Shown here: one piece after another, positions 1 to 4,488 of the stretch
Position numbering within the stretch: position 1 is the first letter of the stretch
Layout: each line of letters begins with the position of its first letter
Assembly: GCA_902462635.1 (NCBI GenBank)
Contig: CABQCN010000041.1
Span: forward strand, 1-8,284
Origin: an uncultured Oscillospiraceae bacterium
GTDB taxonomy: Bacteria > Bacillota > Clostridia > UBA1212 > UBA1255
Reading direction: 5' to 3'
Length of the DNA: 8,284 nucleotides
The notes under the pieces: generated by a model
Database searches by the model: none
What the model was told of the DNA's origin: nothing
What the model saw: the letters and a program-made list of their open reading frames with translations, nothing else
Program-made: the position numbers and the translations under genes

Positions 1-754
1 CGGTGTTGATGCTGTCGCCGACGACGGAAATTTCATAGCCGTGTTTCGTTTTCGTCAGATAGATAAAAATAAATACAACGAGCAGCAACGCGAATATCAG
101 GGAAAGATTCAGGGAAAATTCACCGATTTTGAGGACCGGCATATAAGAATTCGCCGGTATTTTATCGAATTTCGGCCGCGGAGAATCCTTTCGCAGAAAG
201 ATATTCCACCCCGCCTTCGTCTGTCCGAAGAACTTCAGCAGATACAATGCGATATAGTTCAGCATCAACGTGAAAAGCGTCTCGTTCGTCCCGAATTTAA
301 CCTTGAGTCCCGCCGTCAGGAGACCGATGAGTCCGCCGGCGAGTCCGCCCGCAGCGGCCATCAGAAGCACGCTTAAAGATTGGTTTGTTGCGGAAGGGAT
401 CAAAAACGCCACCGACGCGCCCGCCAATGCGCCAAGAATAAATTGCCCCTCGCCGCCGATATTCCAGAATTTCATCCGGAACGCAAGGGAAAGCGCAAGC
501 GCCGTGAGTAAAAGCGGCACAAGTTCTTTGATATAATTTTCGAATTGCAGAAATGCGAAGCGGTTGCCTACCGTTCCCATAGTCAGCATCTGTTTATAAT
601 ATTCCATAGGATCCGCATCCAGAGAGACGAGAAGAATCGCGCCGACCGCCATCGCGGCCACTACCGAAACGGCATAAAGAAGAACGATATACCGTTTTTT
701 GAGTCCTTCCCGTTTTACGATCCGGATTCGTGGTTGTTCGCTGCCCTTATGCAT
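1..754 (-). CDS. BMP-type nucleoside/purine ABC transporter permease (partial, C-terminus outside window)
   Basis: This is an inner-membrane permease of the BPD_transp_2 family, in the NupP/YufP-like group, which forms the channel for nucleoside or purine import with a second permease. The 251 residues visible contain a basic cytoplasmic N-terminus (1-21), a first membrane segment (about 23-45), then further hydrophobic segments at about 78-95, 103-120, 127-149, 159-176 and 214-233. The family hallmark FWNIGGEGQF lies at 96-105 and NETLFTLMLNYIA at 157-169. Family members are usually about 350 residues, so roughly 100 are missing beyond position 1. The ATG at 754-752 is preceded by GGGGAGGAGG with a 6-nt gap and overlaps the last codons of the ATPase gene by 8 nt, which suggests translational coupling. 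The family is clear; the exact substrate is inferred from the neighbours. Confidence 0.93.
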   Translation of the reverse strand, partial: MHKGSEQPRIRIVKREGLKKRYIVLLYAVSVVAAMAVGAILLVSLDADPMEYYKQMLTMGTVGNRFAFLQFENYIKELVPLLLTALALSLAFRMKFWNIGGEGQFILGALAGASVAFLIPSATNQSLSVLLMAAAGGLAGGLIGLLTAGLKVKFGTNETLFTLMLNYIALYLLKFFGQTKAGWNIFLRKDSPRPKFDKIPANSYMPVLKIGEFSLNLSLIFALLLVVFIFIYLTKTKHGYEISVVGDSINT

Positions 755-2333
755 TGCCGTCCTCCTCCCCGATATTGGAATCTTTCGCGATCCCAGCGAT
801 TTTGCCGTTTATTTCCGAGATATTTTTTGCCCCTGTCATCATCAGTCCTAATTCTTCTTTTGTTGCTTTGTAGGCGTGCACGACGCCCATGAGTCGTCCG
901 TGGCAGAGAACCATAATTTTATCGCAAAGCGCGAGCATCACGTCGAGGTCTTCGCCTACGAATAAAATACCGACGCCGTTTTTTTTCTGCTCGTTCAGGA
1001 TATCGTAAATCGCATAGGAAGAGTTGATATCAAGTCCCCGCACAGGATAGGCCGTAATGATCACATTCGGGCCGGATTCGATTTCCCGCCCGACGAGGAC
1101 CTTCTGTACGTTCCCGCCCGAAAGACGCCGGACAGGCGTCTCGGCAGACGGCGTAACGATTCCGAGCCGTTTGATCATTTCTTGCGCTCTTGCGCGCGCG
1201 CGGTTCCGGTCCACAAAGGGCGTCTTTTTATGATCCTGATACGTTTTGAGCATCATGTTGTCCGTAATCGAAAGCGACGGCGCAAGTCCCATGCCGAGCC
1301 TGTCCTCCGGGATAAAACTCATGGAAATCCCTTTCCCGATGATCACGTTCGGATCCAGGCCGGCAATATTTTCGCCTTTGTGTATGATCTGCCCCGCTTC
1401 GATGCTCCGCAGGCCGGCAATGGCTTCGCAAAGCTCTTTCTGTCCGCAGCCGGCGATTCCCGCAACGCCGAGGATTTCGCCGCCGCGGATATAGAAATTG
1501 ACGTCTTGTATGGCATTTGCCCCTTCGTCGTTTTTGATCGTCAGATGACGGATTTCCAGAAGCGGCCGGTCGAATTCCGTTTCCGGCCGCGCGATATTGA
1601 GATTTACTTTCCGCCCCACCATAAGATCGGTCAATTCCTGTTCGTTTGTATCTTCCGTATTGACGGTATCTATGTATTCGCCCTTGCGTAAAATCGTTAC
1701 GCGGTCGCTGATTTCCAAAACTTCGTTTAATTTATGCGTGATAATGATAATCGAATGGCCATCGGACTTCATCTTCCGCAGCACTTCGAACAATTTTTCG
1801 GTTTCCTGTACGGTCAGAACCGCAGTCGGTTCGTCCAGGATTATAATTTTTGCGCCGTAATACAGTACCCGCAGAATTTCCAGCGTCTGCTTTTCACTGA
1901 CAGACATATTGGCTACGCGTTTTTTCGGATCGAAAGCGAAGCCGAAACGTTTGCTCATTTCCGCAATTTTATCGTACCGGTTTTTCCGTAAAACGACGCC
2001 GCTTTTTTCCGTGCCGATCCAGATATTATCTGCGGCGGTGAAAACATCCACAAGCTTAAAATGCTGATGTACCATGCCGATGCCGTATTTTTTGGCATCT
2101 TCCGGAGAATGGATCGAAACCGTTTTGCCGCCCACCTTGATCGTGCCGCCGTCCGGTTTATAAATCCCGGAAAGCATATTCATCAGCGTCGTCTTTCCGG
2201 ACCCGTTTTCGCCAAGCAGGGCGAGAATCTCGCCCTGCTTGACGTTCAGGTTTATGTTCTTGTTTGCGACAACACTGCCAAAGGATTTGGTAATGTTCTC
2301 TAATTCAATCGCATAATTTTGCTGCTTCGTCAT
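747..2333 (-). CDS. BMP-type nucleoside/purine ABC transporter ATP-binding protein (two fused nucleotide-binding domains)
   Basis: This cytoplasmic ATPase would power import through the adjacent permease, in the manner of B. subtilis NupO/YufO. It is 528 residues, a normal length, with two fused ABC domains. Domain 1 (about 8-245) is canonical: Walker A GENGSGKT at 41-48, Q-loop Gln90, signature SVSEKQ at 144-149, Walker B ILDEP at 165-169, and switch His200. Domain 2 (about 257-505) is degenerate, as is usual in this family: the Walker A position reads AGCGQKE (294-300) without the normal lysine, the signature LSGGNVQ (404-410) is intact, the Walker B region is VIITAYPVRGLD (424-435), and no switch histidine is seen. 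The ATG at 2333 follows an AAAGGA ribosome site, 13 nt after the lipoprotein gene, which ends in tandem TAA stops. Its end overlaps the permease start by 8 nt. Confidence 0.95.
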   Translation of the reverse strand: MTKQQNYAIELENITKSFGSVVANKNINLNVKQGEILALLGENGSGKTTLMNMLSGIYKPDGGTIKVGGKTVSIHSPEDAKKYGIGMVHQHFKLVDVFTAADNIWIGTEKSGVVLRKNRYDKIAEMSKRFGFAFDPKKRVANMSVSEKQTLEILRVLYYGAKIIILDEPTAVLTVQETEKLFEVLRKMKSDGHSIIIITHKLNEVLEISDRVTILRKGEYIDTVNTEDTNEQELTDLMVGRKVNLNIARPETEFDRPLLEIRHLTIKNDEGANAIQDVNFYIRGGEILGVAGIAGCGQKELCEAIAGLRSIEAGQIIHKGENIAGLDPNVIIGKGISMSFIPEDRLGMGLAPSLSITDNMMLKTYQDHKKTPFVDRNRARARAQEMIKRLGIVTPSAETPVRRLSGGNVQKVLVGREIESGPNVIITAYPVRGLDINSSYAIYDILNEQKKNGVGILFVGEDLDVMLALCDKIMVLCHGRLMGVVHAYKATKEELGLMMTGAKNISEINGKIAGIAKDSNIGEEDGNA

Positions 2334-2346
2334 ATTGTTTCCTTTA

Positions 2347-3621
2347 TTAGTTCACTGCTTCCACGCCTGCGACATAATAATTCATGGAACCTTTGATCAC
2401 GCCGTCCTGCGCAGATTTTCCGCCTTCTACCGCAGTCAGTACGTCTTCTTTCGTTTCTTTATTGTGAACGTATACGGAATACGTATTGCCGTCCGCGGAA
2501 ATAACCTCTCCGCCTTTATTGTCTTTCAACGCTTCTTCCGTCTTCGTGATGGTGCCGTCTGCCGCGATCGAAAGTTTTACATTCGTAAATACGTCCCATT
2601 CGCCTTTCACAATCATCTCTCTCACTTCATTGATGACGTTCTTCGTGCCTTCGGCGCAGTTCTCCGTCAGCGGCGAGATATCGACAAAGCCTTCCTTCAG
2701 GCCGCCGTAATAGATACCGACTTTCGACATGAATTCAGAAGGAGAATTTTTTGCCGTTTCAATTGCAAGTTTATAATATACGTCCCAGTTCCAGATCGGG
2801 GCCGTCAGATGCGCATCCTTTGCCTGTTCGGCCATATCGGAGTTATAGCCGCATCCGAACACACCCTTTTCCTGTGCTGCGATCTGCGGCTGCGCACTGT
2901 CGCAATGCTGCCCGATTACGCCGCAGTTATACGTTTCGATCAGGTTCAGCGCCGCCTGACGCTCTTTCGCTTCGTCGCCCCAAGTGCTGATCTGGTTGAC
3001 AAATACTTTCGCTTCCGGATTGACCGCCTGTGCGCCCATTGTAAATGCGTTGATTCCGCTGCACGTTTCGGCGTATTCCGTTCCCCATGCCGTAACATAT
3101 CCGATATTGTTATTTTTGGTTTCCAGCGTTTTCATCCCTGCCGCGATCCCTGCGAGGTAACGTGCCTGATAAATTCTGCCAAAATAATTGTTAAAGTTCG
3201 TGTCGTTGGAAAGATAGCCCGTCGCATGACTGAATATAATATCTTTATACTGTGTTTTCTCAGCCGCTTCCTGCTTGGCGTTCAGATAACCGAAACTGAT
3301 TCCGATGATCATTTTACAGCCCTGAGATACGAGCGTATCGATCGCTTTCATTACTTCCGCGTCGTTCTCCTGAACATTGTCCACAATTTTGAGCTGGGAC
3401 TTGTCCATACCAAGTTCTTCCATAGCTTTTGTGATTCCCTTATGATGCGCGTACGTATAGCCGGCCGTGTCGTTCTGGCCGTTGATATAGATCGCGCCTA
3501 CCAGGAAATCGTCCTTGCCGCCGTTTCCGCCGTCATTGTCTTTCCCGCTGCCGCAGCCGATCGCCGCAGCAAATGAAAAACACATTGCCAGCACGAGTAC
3601 CAATGATAACACCTTTTTCAT
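2347..3621 (-). CDS. BMP family ABC transporter substrate-binding lipoprotein (nucleoside/purine)
   Basis: This is the extracellular ligand-binding component of the transporter, in the BMP/PnrA family (Pfam Bmp). The 424-residue chain starts with a lipoprotein signal: lysines at 2-3, a hydrophobic core, and a lipobox-like AIGC with the lipidated cysteine at 23. A flexible Gly/Asp/Lys linker (24-38) follows. The two-lobed periplasmic-binding fold runs from about 39 to 345, and a further segment (345-424) is predicted beta-rich and ends in VAGVEAVN. The first ligand loop reads NGQNDTAGYTYAHHKG (47-62), which resembles the aromatic DxGxTYxH form of some BMP proteins rather than the PnrA-type DxSFN form. 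The ligand is therefore uncertain; linkage to xpt argues for a purine nucleoside or base. The ATG at 3621 has GGGAGG eight bases upstream. Confidence 0.94.
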   Translation of the reverse strand: MKKVLSLVLVLAMCFSFAAAIGCGSGKDNDGGNGGKDDFLVGAIYINGQNDTAGYTYAHHKGITKAMEELGMDKSQLKIVDNVQENDAEVMKAIDTLVSQGCKMIIGISFGYLNAKQEAAEKTQYKDIIFSHATGYLSNDTNFNNYFGRIYQARYLAGIAAGMKTLETKNNNIGYVTAWGTEYAETCSGINAFTMGAQAVNPEAKVFVNQISTWGDEAKERQAALNLIETYNCGVIGQHCDSAQPQIAAQEKGVFGCGYNSDMAEQAKDAHLTAPIWNWDVYYKLAIETAKNSPSEFMSKVGIYYGGLKEGFVDISPLTENCAEGTKNVINEVREMIVKGEWDVFTNVKLSIAADGTITKTEEALKDNKGGEVISADGNTYSVYVHNKETKEDVLTAVEGGKSAQDGVIKGSMNYYVAGVEAVN

Positions 3622-3629
3622 CCAAGAAA

Positions 3630-3635
3630 CCTCCC
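3630..3635 (-). promoter_or_regulatory. Ribosome binding site of the BMP lipoprotein gene
   Basis: GGGAGG on the minus strand lies 8 nt before the ATG at 3621 and fixes the lipoprotein start. A 4-bp stem with a GTAA tetraloop (3636-3647) abuts it on the upstream side; it is too short to call a regulator. Confidence 0.8.
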
Positions 3636-3664
3636 TGCCTTACGGCACTCTAAATTTAAGATCT

Positions 3665-3683
3665 ATGTAAATTGAATTTACAT
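3665..3683. promoter_or_regulatory. 19-bp perfect palindrome, candidate operator between xpt and the BMP gene
   Basis: The sequence ATGTAAATT-G-AATTTACAT is a perfect inverted repeat with 9-bp arms around one central base, lying in the 71-nt gap between xpt and the lipoprotein gene. A one-base centre cannot form an RNA hairpin loop without opening the stem, so a dimeric DNA-binding protein site is more plausible than an RNA element. I see no convincing promoter next to it, so it may control an unrecognised internal promoter or act as a roadblock. The function is inference; the symmetry is seen directly. Confidence 0.5.
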
Positions 3684-3692
3684 CCGGTTTGG

Positions 3693-4265
3693 TTAATGCC
3701 GGAACGCGATTGTTCCGCCTTCCATGCTTTCGATGGTCGCCAGGGATTCCACACGCACGCCTTTGCCGCGGATCAGATCGCCCCCGCCCTGAAAACCCTT
3801 TTCGATGACGATTCCGGCTCCCGCCAGCTTTGCGCCTGCCGCGCTTACAATCTGGATCAGCCCATCGAGCGCGCTGCCCTTCGCCAGAAAATCGTCGATG
3901 ATCAGGATCTTGTCATTTTCGCTTATGTAAGATTTTTTGATGTAGATATCGGTAAAACATTGATGCGTAAAAGAATAAATCTGACCTTTGTATACTTCTC
4001 CGGTCAGATTTGAGGTTCTGCTTTTCTTTGCAAATACGACGGGTACATTGAAATACTGCGCCGTAATACATGCAATTCCGATGCCCGATGCTTCGATCGT
4101 AATAATTTTCGTAATGCCATCCGCGGCAAAAAGCCGATGGAATTCCCTTCCGATTTCCGAGAACAGCGCGATATCCATCTGATGATTCAAAAAGCTGTCC
4201 ACTTTCAGCACAGCTCCGTCTTTCACCACTCCGTCTTTTCTGATTCTTTCTTCCAGACTCCGCAT
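3693..4265 (-). CDS. xpt: Xanthine phosphoribosyltransferase
   Basis: This cytoplasmic salvage enzyme makes XMP and pyrophosphate from xanthine and PRPP. The 190-residue chain is close to B. subtilis Xpt (194 residues) along its full length. It has the N-terminal KVDSFLNHQ (21-29), the TIEASGI segment (56-62), and the PRPP-binding motif ILIIDDFLAKGSA (120-132) with the paired acidic residues Asp124 and Asp125. GIVIEKGFQ (151-159) and RVESLA (171-176) are also typical. I chose the ATG at 4265 because MRSLEERI aligns with the Bacillus start MEALKRKI. A GTG at 4271 is in frame and sits 5 nt from the AGAGG ribosome site (4277-4281), against 11 nt for the ATG, so the start could be two codons earlier. 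The gene is first in the purine operon, upstream of the lipoprotein, ATPase and permease genes, so imported base would be trapped directly as nucleotide. Confidence 0.95.
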   Translation of the reverse strand: MRSLEERIRKDGVVKDGAVLKVDSFLNHQMDIALFSEIGREFHRLFAADGITKIITIEASGIGIACITAQYFNVPVVFAKKSRTSNLTGEVYKGQIYSFTHQCFTDIYIKKSYISENDKILIIDDFLAKGSALDGLIQIVSAAGAKLAGAGIVIEKGFQGGGDLIRGKGVRVESLATIESMEGGTIAFRH

Positions 4266-4297
4266 AAACACACTAACCTCTGAATCCTGATATAAGG

Positions 4298-4336
4298 AAA
4301 AATAATGCCAAATATGAAAAACACTCCCATATTTGG
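4298..4336 (-). promoter_or_regulatory. Inverted repeat in the xpt leader: candidate operator or attenuator hairpin
   Basis: CCAAATATG (4336-4328 as read on the minus strand) and CATATTTGG (4316-4308) form perfect 9-bp arms around an 11-nt spacer, starting within a few bases of the predicted transcription start. The 3' arm is followed by CATTATTTTT, a U-rich run, so the RNA could act as a weak intrinsic terminator or attenuator. A second pair, GCATTAT at 4344-4350 and ATAATGC at 4302-4308 (plus strand), nests outside it and overlaps the -10 box. Whether it works as a DNA operator or an RNA hairpin cannot be decided from sequence alone. Confidence 0.5.
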
Positions 4337-4345
4337 TATGGAAGC

Positions 4346-4374
4346 ATTATATATTTTTCCCCCAAAAAAATCAA
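4346..4374 (-). promoter_or_regulatory. Sigma-A type promoter of the xpt-BMP transporter operon
   Basis: The -35 box is TTGATT (4374-4369) and the -10 box is a perfect TATAAT (4351-4346), separated by exactly 17 bp. The spacer consists mainly of homopolymer tracts: T, then G5, then A5. Transcription should start near 4339-4337, giving a leader of about 73 nt before the xpt ATG. This promoter also implies that xpt is not simply read through from the upstream glycosidase gene. Confidence 0.8.
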
Positions 4375-4446
4375 CAAGTATTTTGCTTATTTTTAACATA
4401 TTTTCTTCGCATCTATTCACATTTGTCTGTACCGGCACATAAAGAT

Positions 4447-4472
4447 GCGGTACGGCAAAACTGCCGTACCGC
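4447..4472 (-). terminator. Hairpin terminator after the GH123-like gene
   Basis: Perfect 11-bp arms, GCGGTACGGCA and TGCCGTACCGC, enclose a 4-nt loop and lie 16 nt past the glycosidase stop codon. The tract that follows on the minus strand (ATCTTTATG) is only weakly U-rich, so termination may be incomplete. No gene on the plus strand ends here, so the minus-strand gene is the natural owner. Confidence 0.7.
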
Positions 4473-4488
4473 GCATATAGAAGCCCCA

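Noticed and set aside
41..892. Three plus-strand open frames opposite the permease gene
   Set aside because: The minus strand encodes a well-conserved permease throughout this stretch; the plus-strand products are low-complexity and basic, with no family resemblance.
2335..3576. 413-codon open frame on the plus strand
   Set aside because: It is the antisense shadow of the BMP lipoprotein gene, whose minus-strand frame has a lipoprotein signal, a ribosome site and clear family similarity. The plus-strand translation is rich in Arg, Phe and Cys with no recognisable domain.
3700..3717. Hairpin CGGAAC-6 nt-GTTCCG at the end of xpt as a terminator
   Set aside because: It lies within the last xpt codons, the stem is only 6 bp, and no U-tract follows. 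It is better explained by codon content.
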